DNA of 64,000 bases. Origin: Gracilibacillus kekensis. GTDB lineage: Bacteria > Bacillota > Bacilli > Bacillales > Amphibacillaceae. A model generated the notes under the pieces. The model saw only the letters and a list, made by a program, of their open reading frames with translations. It had not been told where the DNA came from and made no database searches. Positions 25,224-36,733 of this stretch are shown here, piece after piece. The stretch lies in the NCBI RefSeq assembly GCF_900143085.1, contig NZ_FRCZ01000001.1, positions 248,001-312,000 of the forward strand, read 5' to 3'. How positions within the stretch are numbered: position 1 is the stretch's first letter; each line of letters opens with the position of its first letter. A program made the translations under genes and the position numbers.

Positions 25224-26639
25224 TTACATGAATTTTTTAACAACTTTTGATCCATTACATGAGAACAAGCAAGGTTTTTCTTCCATAATGGTTTCTATAT
25301 GAACATCTCTTCCCCAGAGGGTATAAATATATGGCAATGTTTTTTCTAAATATTTAAGGTCAAGTTCAACACTTTCATAGTGATGACGAATATATAATTC
25401 GCCATTACGTAAATAATCACCGTCAACAACTGTTAAATATGGAAAACCACCATTTAAGCGAGTGGAGATTAATTGATCCCTGACGTCTTCCCATTTCTTA
25501 TCAACAATTTTATACTGATGTCCTTGTTTTTGAAAAAGGTATAAATCTTCACGATCAACTAAATCTTTTGTTAAATAATTTCGCATAAAAGAGATGTCTG
25601 ATTCGATCTCTCTTACTTCAAACAATTTTTCACGTCCAGAATTTTCTTTCACACCAAAACGTTTCATCTCATCTGTTGGATGATTGTAGCGTTCTTCAAT
25701 ATCTTCAAACATTTTTACTCCTAGATAGTAAGGATTAATTTGCGTTTTAGATGGTTGCACCACACTTGCATTTAATGAAGCAAATTCAACTGTTTCGTCA
25801 CTTGTTAAATCTAATTCCCTGAGAATAGTTTGATGCCAATACGTTGCCCAGCCTTCGTTCATAATTTTTGTTTCCAGCTGTGGCCAGAAATACAACATTT
25901 CCTCACGCATCATTGTCAAAATATCTCGTTGCCAGTCGTCTAACTCCCGACTATGCTCTTCTATAAATAATAAAATATCTTTTTCAGGTTGAGGAGGAAA
26001 AGCCTTTTTTCTTTTTACGGAGGAGGATTTTTGATTGATGTTTTTTTGATCTAAATCCCAAAGATCATCGTATTCGGTTCTTTTCCTTTTAGTTTGTTGC
26101 TCTTCTTCATCTTTTTGCCAATCTAATTGTGCTTTTAATAATGTAGGATCTATATGCTCCTGAATCGCTAGCACTGCATCCAGAAATTTCTCTACTTCTT
26201 TAATCCCATACTGTTTTTCATATTTTGCTACTCTTTCTGCTGTTGCTGCCATGCTTTCTACCATATCTTTTTTCGTATTTTGAAACCTGACATTATTTTT
26301 AAAAAAGTCGCAATGCGCAAGCACATGGGCGACAATTAATTTATTTTGAATCAGACTATTAGAATGTAACAAAAAAGCATAACACGGATTAGAATTAATT
26401 ACGAGCTCATATATTTTACTTAAACCTAAATCATATTGTAATTTCATACGATGGAATTGTTTGCCGAAGCTCCAATGCGAAAAACGTGTTGGCATTCCAT
26501 ACGCTCCAAAGGTATACAGGATTTCTGGTGGACAAATCTCATAGCGCATTGGATAAAAATCCAAGCCAAACCCTTTCGCTATTTCCGTTATCTCTTGTAT
26601 TGATTTTTCTAATTTTACTTTTTCATCTGCTTTCAACAC
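25224..26639 (-). CDS. spoVR: SpoVR-family sporulation protein
   Basis: A 471-residue cytosolic protein of the SpoVR family; in B. subtilis it is made in the mother cell under SigE and is needed for normal spore cortex formation. Characteristic segments are [57 protein letters not shown]-like [14 protein letters not shown], and [10 protein letters not shown] near residue 265. The family also occurs with YeaG and YeaH in enterobacteria, whose homologues PrkA (58500) and YhbH (47940) are both in this window. Start GTG/TTG follows GGAGGTGTTAT. Function at molecular level unknown. Confidence 0.93.
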   Translation of the reverse strand: MLKADEKVKLEKSIQEITEIAKGFGLDFYPMRYEICPPEILYTFGAYGMPTRFSHWSFGKQFHRMKLQYDLGLSKIYELVINSNPCYAFLLHSNSLIQNKLIVAHVLAHCDFFKNNVRFQNTKKDMVESMAATAERVAKYEKQYGIKEVEKFLDAVLAIQEHIDPTLLKAQLDWQKDEEEQQTKRKRTEYDDLWDLDQKNINQKSSSVKRKKAFPPQPEKDILLFIEEHSRELDDWQRDILTMMREEMLYFWPQLETKIMNEGWATYWHQTILRELDLTSDETVEFASLNASVVQPSKTQINPYYLGVKMFEDIEERYNHPTDEMKRFGVKENSGREKLFEVREIESDISFMRNYLTKDLVDREDLYLFQKQGHQYKIVDKKWEDVRDQLISTRLNGGFPYLTVVDGDYLRNGELYIRHHYESVELDLKYLEKTLPYIYTLWGRDVHIETIMEEKPCLFSCNGSKVVKKFM

Positions 26640-26677
26640 ATAACACCTCCACTACAGTATATGAAAAACAGAAGAAA

Positions 26678-26707
26678 ATAGGACACTCATTCTTGTGAGT
26701 GTCCTAT
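26678..26707 (-). terminator. Terminator of the HemAT-like gene
   Basis: ATAGGACACTCA pairs perfectly with TGAGTGTCCTAT around TTCTTG; on the minus strand it is followed by TTTTCTTC. It separates the chemoreceptor gene from spoVR. Confidence 0.93.
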
Positions 26708-26713
26708 CAAAAC

Positions 26714-28009
26714 CTATTTATTATTGGTCATGTCTACTAAGTCTTCTATAGCAGAAGATATCTGTCCAAATGACTGATGAACGTCATCTAATTTATGGAA
26801 GAATTGTTCAATTTCTGTTTCAATCGTATTGTTGTGACCTTTGGATTGATTCATTTTTTCGACTAATTCTTCAAAGAATTGATGAATATCTTTCATATTT
26901 TGTGTACTACCTGTAACCGATTGTTGAACTTCATCTACATAACCAGTTACTTTTCCTACCTGAGTATTGGTTTTTTCAATTAATCCTGTTACATTACTAA
27001 CTGAATTTTTCGTTTGTTCTGCCAGTTTTCGTACTTCATCTGCTACAACAGCAAATCCTTTTCCTTCTTCCCCTGCCCGTGCAGCTTCTATGGCTGCATT
27101 TAATGCTAAGAGATTTGTTTGCTCTGCGATATCAGTCACCATACTGACAATCGATTCTATTTGTTTGGATATATCTGCTAAACTACTACTCTCTTGCTTA
27201 ATTCCGTGCATCTTGTCTTCCATTTGCTCCATTTGTTGTTCTTGTTCTTGCAAGTCTTTACGTCGATCTAGAGATGACTTCTCTATATTTTCCGATGTAG
27301 CCGTTCCTTGTTGTGCTGAATTAAGAATATCTTCTAGTTGATGAACAAGAGATTGTGTTGAAGCAGCAGATTGTTGAAAAATGGCTGCTAAATCCTCTGA
27401 AGTTTCTTTTATCTTTATATGCAATTTTTCTTTTTCTTGTTCTTGACTGTCATGTACTCGCTGAACTTCACTTTGATAAGCTTCTAAAACAAGCTGTTGT
27501 TCAATATTTAAGATTTTTGAAGTGGACGACACAGCAGTATAGAAGAATGATTTATCAGTAATTTCTTTATCCAAAATCGTTAATAATGAATTCAAAAGAT
27601 CTTGAAATGCACACATATACCACTTTGGCTCTAATCCTATCTTAAAATGAATATGAGCAATTTTCATTCTTTTTTCATAGTATTGCTGATCAATTATTCC
27701 ATTAAACATTTCTTGGATATGTATGGTTAGCGTCTTTTTCAATCGTTCTATTGAACTATTTTCTTCTATAATATTCATTAATGATGACTCATTTTCCAAA
27801 TTATTATAAAACTGGCCAACAATATCATCAATATTTTCTTCTACCCATGGTTTAATTTGCTTAAGCGTTACCAAATCTTCTTTAGTCAAATTGACCATCT
27901 TTAATTGTTTGTCAAAAGACGTACCACTTTGTACATCTAATGTTACCTCAATTTCTTGTGCCTTTGTACTTGGTGTATCATGCTTTTTTCTTTTAAATAT
28001 CTTTCTCAT
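26714..28009 (-). CDS. hemAT: HemAT-like globin-coupled aerotaxis transducer
   Basis: A 431-residue soluble chemoreceptor. Residues 30-185 are a globin-sensor domain; the proximal heme histidine is probably His121 in [16 protein letters not shown], which aligns with the same segment of B. subtilis HemAT. Residues 200-430 are a methyl-accepting signalling domain whose hairpin tip is [19 protein letters not shown] followed by [15 protein letters not shown]. It senses oxygen in the cytoplasm and passes the signal to the CheA-CheW array. ATG at 28009 is preferred over TTG at 28015, since AAAGGGG lies nine bases upstream of it. Confidence 0.93.
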   Translation of the reverse strand: MRKIFKRKKHDTPSTKAQEIEVTLDVQSGTSFDKQLKMVNLTKEDLVTLKQIKPWVEENIDDIVGQFYNNLENESSLMNIIEENSSIERLKKTLTIHIQEMFNGIIDQQYYEKRMKIAHIHFKIGLEPKWYMCAFQDLLNSLLTILDKEITDKSFFYTAVSSTSKILNIEQQLVLEAYQSEVQRVHDSQEQEKEKLHIKIKETSEDLAAIFQQSAASTQSLVHQLEDILNSAQQGTATSENIEKSSLDRRKDLQEQEQQMEQMEDKMHGIKQESSSLADISKQIESIVSMVTDIAEQTNLLALNAAIEAARAGEEGKGFAVVADEVRKLAEQTKNSVSNVTGLIEKTNTQVGKVTGYVDEVQQSVTGSTQNMKDIHQFFEELVEKMNQSKGHNNTIETEIEQFFHKLDDVHQSFGQISSAIEDLVDMTNNK

Positions 28010-28089
28010 TAACAATGACCCCTTTAGTGTAATCAGATTGTTTTAATAAAGACTATTTTACCATACTAAAAGTACTTATTGTCTATAAA

Positions 28090-28131
28090 AAATAAACCTT
28101 ACTTTATTTCCTACAAAAGTAAGGTTTATTT
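28090..28131. terminator. Terminator after the rhodanese-like gene
   Basis: AAATAAACCTTACTTT pairs with AAAGTAAGGTTTATTT around ATTTCCTACA, six bases past the stop of the minus-strand gene at 28138. Confidence 0.9.
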
Positions 28132-28137
28132 AACATA

Positions 28138-28509
28138 TTATACCATCTGTTCAATTTTCTTCTTGCATTGACAATCTGTTAAAGTGTAGCCAATAACATG
28201 AAAGCCTTTATTCTTCAAAAAGCGAATCGCTAAATTTTTTTCTAAGTGATTAGATGCAATTACATAAATGGATTGCGATGAAATCTCGGAATAATACCTT
28301 CTTAAATAGGGAACTGGAATAACGATTGCCCCTTCCACTTTATCTTTAGCTGCCTTTTGATAGTCGCGGATATCTAAAGTGACTTTATCATGATTACATT
28401 CTATATTCGGATCCACGCATGGGACTCCTTTAATTGGCACATACCTAGTATATATTAAATGCGCAGTAACTACTATCATTACTATTGCGATCAACCATAG
28501 GATTGACAT
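28138..28509 (-). CDS. Membrane-anchored rhodanese-like protein lacking the active cysteine
   Basis: A 123-residue protein: one N-terminal transmembrane helix (ILWLIAIVMIVVTAHLIYT) and a rhodanese-like domain with VTLDIRDYQKAAKDKVEGAIVIP in the place of the usual DVR..E...GHI.GA..IP. At the active-site loop the sequence reads IYVIASNHLEKNLAIRFL, where a sulfurtransferase would have a Cys, so it is probably not catalytic. Three cysteines elsewhere (CVDPNIEC, DCQC) could bind metal. The ATG at 28509 with GGGAGG ten bases before is preferred to an ATG six codons upstream. Role unknown. Confidence 0.7.
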   Translation of the reverse strand: MSILWLIAIVMIVVTAHLIYTRYVPIKGVPCVDPNIECNHDKVTLDIRDYQKAAKDKVEGAIVIPVPYLRRYYSEISSQSIYVIASNHLEKNLAIRFLKNKGFHVIGYTLTDCQCKKKIEQMV

Positions 28510-28677
28510 ATAGATTAAGCCTCCCATTAACTCAGATGAATGGTTCCTCCATATATTATACCCTGATCGGTATTAAGTCAACCCATCGAACTTATCTTTT
28601 AAGTGTAGCCTCATGTTTTTTGGGAAGCACTTTTGTCAGGTTATCCTCCACTAGTGGAAATGGATGTTGAGTACGCT

Positions 28678-30051
28678 TTACAACTTTGTATTTTTTACTG
28701 CTTCCCAATAATGGACAATTGTTTTCATTCCTTTTTCGAAATGGGCCATTGGGAAGCTTTCATTTGGTGAATGGAGTCTGTCATCTGGTGTACCAAACCC
28801 TAATAATACGACTGGTATATTATAGATTGCATCGATCCATTCAACCACAGGAATCGAACCACCCATCCGAACATAGACCGCTTCTTTGTCAAAAGTTTCA
28901 GCAAAACTTTCCGCAGCCTTTGTAATTAGTTGGTGATTCGGATCGACTTTATAAGCTTTTGCCGATAAAGGTTCACGTTTAATGGTTAACTCCACACCTT
29001 GTGGCAGATGTTTCTCTATATGTTTTACTAAGAACTCTTGTATTTGTACTGGATCCTGTCCTGGAACGAGTCGACAAGTCAATTTAGCCGTTGCCGTGGA
29101 AGGAATGATCGTTTTAGTCCCTTCCCCTTGATAACCACTATACAGCCCGTTTATTTCAAGAGTCGGTCGTGCCATTGTATGTTCTTTAGCTGTGTAGCCT
29201 TTTTCTGACACTGTCTCTATTGCACCAGTAGATTCTCGGTAGTCTTCACTTGGAGCTTCTTTAATTAATTGTCGCTCTTCAGATGTCAACGGTTCTACCT
29301 GATCATAAAAATGAGCTACTTGAACTACTTCCTGTTCATCTTTCATGGTCGCTAATAATTGTGCCATCGCCATCGCCGGATTTTTTATGGCTCCTCCATA
29401 TAGTCCTGAATGCAAATCATTATCAGGTCCTTTTAAAGTGAATTCTAATCCGGTGAACCCTTTTAAACCGTATAGTATCGTCGGTTGATCTTTTGCGACC
29501 ATTCCGGAATCAGAAATAACAGCGAAGTCTGCTGAAAACTTTTCTTGTTGTTGATGGAGAATATCGTATAAATTAGCACTTCCGATTTCTTCTTCACCCT
29601 CAATACAAACTTTAACATTAATCGGTAAAGAACCAGTGGTTTGTAAAAATGCCTTCAGCACAACTAAATGCATAAATACTTGCCCTTTATCATCACTTGC
29701 CCCTCGCGCATAGATACGTTCATCTCTAATTTCTGCTTGGAATGGGTCACTTTTCCATTGATCAAGCGGGTCTGGCGGCTGAACATCATAGTGTCCATAA
29801 AACAAAACCGTTGGCTTATCTTCGCCAGCATCCATCCATTCCGCATATACAAGTGGATGGCCTTTCGTTTTTTGCAATTCAACGGTTTGGAATCCCGCTT
29901 CCGTTAAATAATTTGATACAAATTCCGCCGCTTTTGTGACATCCTCTTTATGGCTGGAATCAGTACTCACACTAGGTATATGTAAAAATTTTTTTAGTTC
30001 TTCAATATGTTTTTCTTTATTTTTTTCAAGATATTCTATAACTTCCTGCAT
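28678..30051 (-). CDS. M20-family dipeptidase
   Basis: A 457-residue zinc-dependent peptidase of the M20/DapE-like dipeptidase group. Metal and catalytic motifs are visible: FYGHYDVQPPDP (His and Asp ligand), RGASDDKGQVFMH (bridging Asp), EGEEEIGS (general-base Glu and ligand Glu), and MGGSIPVVEW plus GFGTPDDRLHSPNES near the C-terminus (last His ligand). It probably hydrolyses cytosolic dipeptides or N-acyl amino acids. ATG at 30051 follows AAGGAAGTGATCGTG; fourteen in-frame codons upstream are not needed. It reads in the same direction as mccB but a terminator separates them. Confidence 0.88.
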   Translation of the reverse strand: MQEVIEYLEKNKEKHIEELKKFLHIPSVSTDSSHKEDVTKAAEFVSNYLTEAGFQTVELQKTKGHPLVYAEWMDAGEDKPTVLFYGHYDVQPPDPLDQWKSDPFQAEIRDERIYARGASDDKGQVFMHLVVLKAFLQTTGSLPINVKVCIEGEEEIGSANLYDILHQQQEKFSADFAVISDSGMVAKDQPTILYGLKGFTGLEFTLKGPDNDLHSGLYGGAIKNPAMAMAQLLATMKDEQEVVQVAHFYDQVEPLTSEERQLIKEAPSEDYRESTGAIETVSEKGYTAKEHTMARPTLEINGLYSGYQGEGTKTIIPSTATAKLTCRLVPGQDPVQIQEFLVKHIEKHLPQGVELTIKREPLSAKAYKVDPNHQLITKAAESFAETFDKEAVYVRMGGSIPVVEWIDAIYNIPVVLLGFGTPDDRLHSPNESFPMAHFEKGMKTIVHYWEAVKNTKL

Positions 30052-30109
30052 CACGATCACTTCCTTTTCAGTTATCCTTCCATAGTTTAACATGTAATAA
30101 TTACATTTG

Positions 30110-30265
30110 TCTTACAAAAAACTTACGGACAATATTTACATATATGCTTTCATTTTGTCCATAACAAACAAACTTATAGACACTTTTTGCATTTTCTATT
30201 CCCTTTTGTCCGTAAGATCCTTTCTTAAGGGCAATTTTTCTGTTTATGGCTCTTTTTGTCCATAA
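30110..30265. repeat. Short degenerate array, about 50-bp period
   Basis: TTTTGTCCATAA, TTTTGTCCGTAAGATCC and TTTTGTCCATAAG occur with their GTCC at 30157, 30208 and 30258 (spacing 51 and 50), separated by AT-rich linkers. TTTTGTCCGTAAGATCCTTTC at 30204 is identical to the core of the array at 49.2 kb, so the two arrays are of one family. They are located 19 kb apart next to unrelated genes. Confidence 0.8.
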
Positions 30266-30268
30266 GAA

Positions 30269-30304
30269 AAAGCACGTACCTTTTTTAAAAAAGATACGTG
30301 CTTT
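30269..30304 (-). terminator. Terminator of the yrrT-luxS-mccA-mccB operon
   Basis: AAAGCACGTA and TACGTGCTTT form a stem with an AT-rich upper part; it begins a few bases after the mccB stop codon at 30308. Confidence 0.9.
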
Positions 30305-30307
30305 CTT

Positions 30308-32376
<2,069 letters not shown>

Positions 32377-32392
32377 TTTTATCCCTCATTCA

Positions 32393-32857
32393 TTATGCAA
32401 ATACAATATGCCATTCGTCTTTTTCAGATAACATCTGTTTAGCTATTTCTTGTGCTCCCTCTAAACTGTGATTAGCTGCCCAACCACATTGCACCTCATT
32501 ACATGCAGGTACTTCAGTTGCTTCTAATACATCGTTTAAAGTTTTCTCGATTGCTGCTACCACTTCATCGTAGCTATCGTTATTGATAATTGCTAAATAG
32601 AAACCTGTCTGACATCCCATTGGACTAATATCCAGGACATTTTCAATATGGTTACGGATATTTTCAGCCATTAAATGTTCAATCGAATGCAAGCCTGCCA
32701 TGTCCATATGATCTTTATTTGGTTGGCAAAAGCGGATATCATATTTATATACTTTGTCACCTTTTGCACCAGTTGTTACACCTACTAAACGCACATATGG
32801 TGCTTTTACCTTTGTATGGTCTAAATTAAAACTTTCTACATTCATTTTTTGCGTCAT
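32393..32857 (-). CDS. luxS: S-ribosylhomocysteine lyase
   Basis: A 154-residue iron-dependent lyase that splits S-ribosylhomocysteine into homocysteine and DPD, the precursor of autoinducer-2. Metal ligands are His57 and His61 in [13 protein letters not shown] and Cys124 in EVQCGW; the catalytic Cys82 lies in [10 protein letters not shown]. In B. subtilis this slot of the yrrT operon carries mtnN and luxS is elsewhere; here luxS itself lies between the methyltransferase and mccA, 15 bases after yrrT. Its homocysteine product directly feeds MccA, so the gene order follows the pathway. Confidence 0.95.
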   Translation of the reverse strand: MTQKMNVESFNLDHTKVKAPYVRLVGVTTGAKGDKVYKYDIRFCQPNKDHMDMAGLHSIEHLMAENIRNHIENVLDISPMGCQTGFYLAIINNDSYDEVVAAIEKTLNDVLEATEVPACNEVQCGWAANHSLEGAQEIAKQMLSEKDEWHIVFA

Positions 32858-32872
32858 TATTGATCACTCCTG

Positions 32873-33511
32873 TTATTGTTTTTTAGCAATAAATAACCAA
32901 ACAAACTTGTTTCGTTGCTTAGCTTCAAAACTAAATCCATTTTGCTTGAACAGTTGCTGCAACTCTTCTAAATATGGATAATATTCTCGATTAAGATCTT
33001 CCAACAAATCGTAATATTCTTTTCGAGATGCTTCCTGTTTTATTAATTTTTCTGCTTGCTTATCCTCATAAACTGTGTCCGCAAAAACGACTCGCCCTCC
33101 ATCTGTCAGGAGAGAATGAAATTTAGTAATCGCTATGTTTTTCTCCTCTTTTGTAAGATGATGAAAAGCATACGTACTTACAATTGTATCGACTTGTTCC
33201 TTAGGTAATGGATAGTCTAGGAAATCTCCTTCAAAAAGTTCCAGTTGAGGTAATTTTTCTTTTGCTAATTGGCGCATAGGCGCTGAAGGTTCAACGCCAA
33301 CAACAGCTAAACCTTTTGCTACTATTTTTTCTGTTAAATTACCTGTTCCTACTCCAAATTCCATTACTTTACCAATAGAAAGCTGAGCAACTTCACTCAA
33401 TATTGTATCATATCCTTCAAACACATCTCTATATTGAGGGTCATGTCCTGTAACGGCCTCATCATAGGACGATGCCCATTCTTCAAATACTTCTAAAAAC
33501 TCTCTCCCCAT
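32873..33511 (-). CDS. yrrT: YrrT-type class I SAM-dependent methyltransferase
   Basis: A 212-residue methyltransferase. The SAM-binding site is VMEFGVGTGNLTEKIV (motif I) with VVGVEPSAPMRQLA as the acidic beta2 loop and QVDTIVSTYAFHHLT as post-I. YrrT leads the methionine-to-cysteine operon in B. subtilis and its acceptor is not firmly known; a role in keeping the SAM cycle running is suggested. The ATG at 33511 follows TGGAGGAATTCAA. It is the first gene of the operon, with a clear promoter 65 bases upstream. Confidence 0.9.
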   Translation of the reverse strand: MGREFLEVFEEWASSYDEAVTGHDPQYRDVFEGYDTILSEVAQLSIGKVMEFGVGTGNLTEKIVAKGLAVVGVEPSAPMRQLAKEKLPQLELFEGDFLDYPLPKEQVDTIVSTYAFHHLTKEEKNIAITKFHSLLTDGGRVVFADTVYEDKQAEKLIKQEASRKEYYDLLEDLNREYYPYLEELQQLFKQNGFSFEAKQRNKFVWLFIAKKQ

Positions 33512-33573
33512 TTGAATTCCTCCAGTATATTCTAATTCATACTATTTTACTCTGTTTTATCGGAATTGCTACT

Positions 33574-33602
33574 AATATAGCATAATCTACTGATTCTTGC
33601 AA
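33574..33602 (-). promoter_or_regulatory. SigA-type promoter of yrrT-luxS-mccAB
   Basis: On the minus strand TTGCAA (33597-33602) and TATATT (33574-33579) are 17 bases apart. Just downstream is ATTCCGATAAAACAG, which has a GGAATT-type half site (on the other strand) like those recognised by CymR in B. subtilis; that match is partial. No S-box or T-box leader fits in the short 5' region. Confidence 0.6.
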
Positions 33603-33639
33603 TAAAGTGAGACTTAAAAAGGATTTTACAGACCGTTAG

Positions 33640-34137
33640 CACCGTGATTTTTAGTAAAAAACATACGATTGCATATATGCGCTATTGCGCAATATAAGGA
33701 TACTATGCAGTATGTTTATTTGAATTGTAGCAATTTTGAAAGAAATTATGTGCGTAACAACCGCTACGGCTTGCCCACTTCGCTTTCCGCGGGGCATGTC
33801 TTCAGGAGTCGAAGTGGACGCCTGCGCTAGATAGAATTCTACAATGGATGAAAGAGTTTAAATAAAGACTTCTAGTGCATAGTGTATACGTAAATACTTA
33901 TAGAAAGTTCAAAATGATAGCTGTGACAACAGTTGTAGAATCCATTTAGAGCGAAGGCGTCCGTTTTCACTCCTGCGGGATGTTTTTACCCTAAGATCCA
34001 CTTTTTAAGCGAATTTTGCTTAAAAAGTTAGCTTAGGGTAAAAACCCGCGGAAAGGGAAACGGGCAAGCCGTAGCGGTTGCAAAGCATATATAAAATCTC
34101 ATAATTAACAATTCAGTTATTGCGTATGTTCCTAACA
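33640..34137. repeat. Composite dispersed repeat with two hairpin cores
   Basis: Nothing coding is seen between 33512 and 34140. A left flank (ATAAGGATACTATGCAGTATG) leads to a hairpin half beginning CCGCTACGGCTTGCCCACTTC at 33771 and ending GACGCCTGCGC; about 120 bases further a second hairpin runs from GCGAAGGCGTCCGTTTTCACTC to GGGCAAGCCGTAGCGG (33953-34079), with inner arms TACCCTAAGATCCACTTTTTAAGC and GCTTAAAAAGTTAGCTTAGGGTA, quoted in part. The right flank GCGTATGTTCCTAACACGTAAA matches the end of the 2.9-3.4 kb element. Confidence 0.75.
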
Positions 34138-34140
34138 CGT

Positions 34141-34187
34141 AAAAACCTAAACGATCCGAAGACTATTCGAATCGTTTAGGTTTTTTT
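34141..34187. terminator. Terminator after the lipoprotein gene
   Basis: AAAAACCTAAACGAT pairs with ATCGTTTAGGTTTTT; usable from both sides. It lies 35 bases past the stop codon at 34223 and at the edge of the composite repeat. Confidence 0.9.
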
Positions 34188-34222
34188 AAATTTAAATTTC
34201 TTTATTTCAGTCACGTTGACTT

Positions 34223-34885
34223 CTATCTTAATGATTCGTTATCTTCATCTGGAAAAACTCTTTCGACCATGTTACCTATACGTCTGAAAAACCCTTCTAC
34301 AGGTTCACCATTATCAACGTCATTGGAATATTGACCAGCCAAATCAAAAAAGTCTGGATTTGTGGAAATATAAACATTATCAATATTATCGTTGACAGAC
34401 TTTACAGCTTTGGTAATTTTGTCCTTTGTTTCTTGGCTCAATTCACTGTTATTCTTACTTGAATTATCGGTTCTTTTATCCCAAGAAGCAGCAACATATG
34501 CATTATTGTCCGTTGTCAGTACATAAGCACGATCAATTTCTGAAACATCTGACTTTATTTTATCAGCAGCTTCTTCCGCTACCTCGTAATTGCTTCCTTC
34601 ACGTCTGGAATTCGTCATGTTATCAGCATCACGATTTGTTTTGCCATCGAACATAAATTGATTATTTTCGTTCCCTTGCATATTTTGGTTATTGCTTCCA
34701 TGTCCACGCCCTGTATTATTCGCTCGATCTTGCATTGGCTCATTAGATGTTTGGTTATAGCCAATCGGTTGTGTGTTATTACCGTCATATTCACCATTTT
34801 GCTGTCCATATTCGTTGCCACCACAACCTACTAGTGTCAGCGATACAGCAAATGTTAGAGCTAAAGCTGGTTTTGGCAATTTCAT
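34223..34885 (-). CDS. YhcN/YlaJ-family lipoprotein
   Basis: A 220-residue exported lipoprotein. The signal ends LTLVGC, with Cys20 as the lipid site when the ATG at 34885 (after GGGAGGGAATCAG) is used. Residues 22-90 are Asn/Gln/Gly-rich and disordered. The C-terminal domain has YEVAEEAADKIKSDVSEIDRAYVLT and NAYVAASW, then KDKITKAVKSVNDNIDNVYISTNPDFFDLAGQY, quoted in part, which is the YhcN/YlaJ family (PF09580). Members are spore-membrane lipoproteins implicated in germination or outgrowth. Monocistronic with a strong terminator. Confidence 0.85.
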   Translation of the reverse strand: MKLPKPALALTFAVSLTLVGCGGNEYGQQNGEYDGNNTQPIGYNQTSNEPMQDRANNTGRGHGSNNQNMQGNENNQFMFDGKTNRDADNMTNSRREGSNYEVAEEAADKIKSDVSEIDRAYVLTTDNNAYVAASWDKRTDNSSKNNSELSQETKDKITKAVKSVNDNIDNVYISTNPDFFDLAGQYSNDVDNGEPVEGFFRRIGNMVERVFPDEDNESLR

Positions 34886-35181
34886 CTGATTCCCTCCCTT
34901 TTTTAGGATCATCATTAGTATGGTTGGAATCAGATTCCCTTATCCAAAATAATAACTGGTAAGAAGTCCAAAAGATCCTCCGATTGAATTGATGTTTATC
35001 GTAAACAATAAAATGAAGCTTCAATCATTAGGATTTTAAGTCTCCTGAAGTGATTGTTGACGAACATCCTCACTTAGCTTCCTTATATTTCGGATTTGGT
35101 GGGGAATTACGAATGGTTTCACCATGAGAAGTCCCCCCATTTAAAAAAATTAAAAACTGATTATACAAGGGGGATGAAACA

Positions 35182-35406
35182 TTGTACAATATTGATTATG
35201 ACAAAGCTTTATACTATACATTATGGGGGCAATGGGATGATCTGCTTGTTTTAATGGTAAGAACCAACGATGATTTACTATCAAAAAAAATTGAACAATT
35301 CCTGCATGCTTATCATTACCCCATTTCGAATGAGTATTTGATAAATAAGCATGAACAGCTCATGTATTATATAGATCACGCTCTGCTTAGCGAAATAAAT
35401 ATTTAA
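35182..35406 (+). CDS. YhdB-family small protein
   Basis: A 74-residue soluble protein beginning with TTG at 35182 after AAGGGGGATGAAACA. YDKALYYTLWGQWDDLLVLM and KIEQFLHAYHYPIS are strongly reminiscent of B. subtilis YhdB (PF14148), a small protein of unknown role near spoVR in that species. It is predicted all-helical with no signal sequence. The only plus-strand gene between 21 and 40 kb. Confidence 0.75.
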   Translation: MYNIDYDKALYYTLWGQWDDLLVLMVRTNDDLLSKKIEQFLHAYHYPISNEYLINKHEQLMYYIDHALLSEINI

Positions 35407-35589
35407 CTACAGTTATCGTTTTAAATAAACAGAAAACTGATTAACAAAAAAGGTGCTATATCTTTTTGCGATAGCGAGCACTCGATATGATGATGGTGTT
35501 TGTTTTATTGGGCTTATAAAGCGAATGCTTCAGCCCGATCGATTTAAGGAGTTGGCAAACAGTGGAATGAAGTTTGGAGTGAGTAGTTT

Positions 35590-35621
35590 CATTTGGTGAG
35601 GGAAATTCCCTTCACCAAATG
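35590..35621. other. Orphan perfect hairpin in a gene-free gap
   Basis: CATTTGGTGA and TCACCAAATG, with inner GGGAA and TTCCC, form a near-perfect 15-bp hairpin. The 353-base gap 35407-35759 shows no gene; the hairpin has no T run, so it may be a weak terminator for yhdB or an unrelated structured element. Confidence 0.5.
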
Positions 35622-35759
35622 TTACTCTTCGCCATGAAAAGGGGAAATTACAGAAGATTACAGAGTGATATGGAACGAAGTTGGATCTTCTCCTCCATAT
35701 ATTTTAATCGCACTCAAACAAGAGTTGTACTCCGTATATTTAAAAAATGACTTGTTCTT

Positions 35760-36326
35760 TTATACTCTTAATGAACCTCGAAAACCTCTGGCACCATAGT
35801 AAGAGTCAGCCCCATTGTGATAAACGAAGACAGTTTCATAACGACGATCACAAAAAAGAGCCCCGCCAAGCTTCCTAATATTTTCCGGTGTTTGTACCCA
35901 GCTTGATGTTTTCATATCAAATTTTCCGAGTTTCTGCAACTCACTATATTGCTCTGTCGTTAAAATTTTGATTCCCATCACAGTTGCCATATCGATAGCG
36001 CTATTTTCTGGTTTATGTTTTTTCCTTGATTCTAATGCTTCCCGGTCATAACATACCTTTCTACGACCTTTAGGACTTTCTGTCGAACAATCATAAAAAA
36101 TATAGTCACCAGTCTCTTTATCCTGATCTACAACATCTGGTTCGCCACCAGTCAACTCCATTTCATTGAGTGACCACAGTTTCTCAGGATTAGCTTCGAG
36201 TTTAGCCTGTATTTTAGCCCAATCCATGCCTTTATGTCTGTTCGTGTTTTTCTCAAAGCGGGCTTTCAAGATGTCAAAAAGTTCTTCCCGTTGTTCTTGT
36301 GACAACTCCTTTTTTTTCATTGGCAT
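35760..36326 (-). CDS. DUF4256 protein
   Basis: A 188-residue cytosolic protein with the ATG at 36326 after GGAGGTAACTAAA; 21 in-frame codons upstream lack a site. Segments RHKGMDWAKIQAKLEANPEKLWSL (quoted as type), GEPDVVDQD, YIFYDCSTESPKGRRKVCYD and the C-terminal FVYHNGADSYYGARGFRG are the conserved core of DUF4256, a family without known function in bacilli and other bacteria. The D-C-S-T-E-S-P-x-G-R-R motif is nearly invariant in my memory of the family and may be an active site. Confidence 0.82.
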   Translation of the reverse strand: MPMKKKELSQEQREELFDILKARFEKNTNRHKGMDWAKIQAKLEANPEKLWSLNEMELTGGEPDVVDQDKETGDYIFYDCSTESPKGRRKVCYDREALESRKKHKPENSAIDMATVMGIKILTTEQYSELQKLGKFDMKTSSWVQTPENIRKLGGALFCDRRYETVFVYHNGADSYYGARGFRGSLRV

Positions 36327-36389
36327 TTTAGTTACCTCCACTATTTTTGAAGTTTGAATAACTTTCATTACATTGAAGAAGTTTCCCAT

Positions 36390-36733
36390 TCCATTATATG
36401 GTTAGAATTAACCGATTACAAGATTAAAGAAGTACAGAGATTTCCCTGGATATCCTAACAGAGATTTTTTGTTAGACATGATAATTCACCTTAATGTCTG
36501 GAGACAATTAGTATGTACTTTATATTACAATTTTAAGGGACTAGTGAAAATTCACTAGCCCCCACTCTGATTTAGTAATATTGTGATCGTCATTCATACG
36601 TTGTGACTTTAAAATGAAAATCCGCTTCTGAATCATCATAAGTATGATATTATTCAGCTATACCTATCTCTTCTTCAATAGTCGAATCTTTTTAATGGAG
36701 CATACTCAACTTTTCAAGTAATAATTTTCCGGT
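36390..36733. other. Gene-free gap with one hairpin
   Basis: I see no gene here. GGGACTAGTGAA (36537) pairs with TTCACTAGCCCC (ends 36562) with one mismatch; it may end rsgI transcription from the right, but no T run follows on the minus strand. Confidence 0.4.

Noticed and set aside
32393-32857. Quorum-sensing system based on luxS
   Set aside because: No AI-2 receptor or uptake genes are nearby and the operon context is metabolic.
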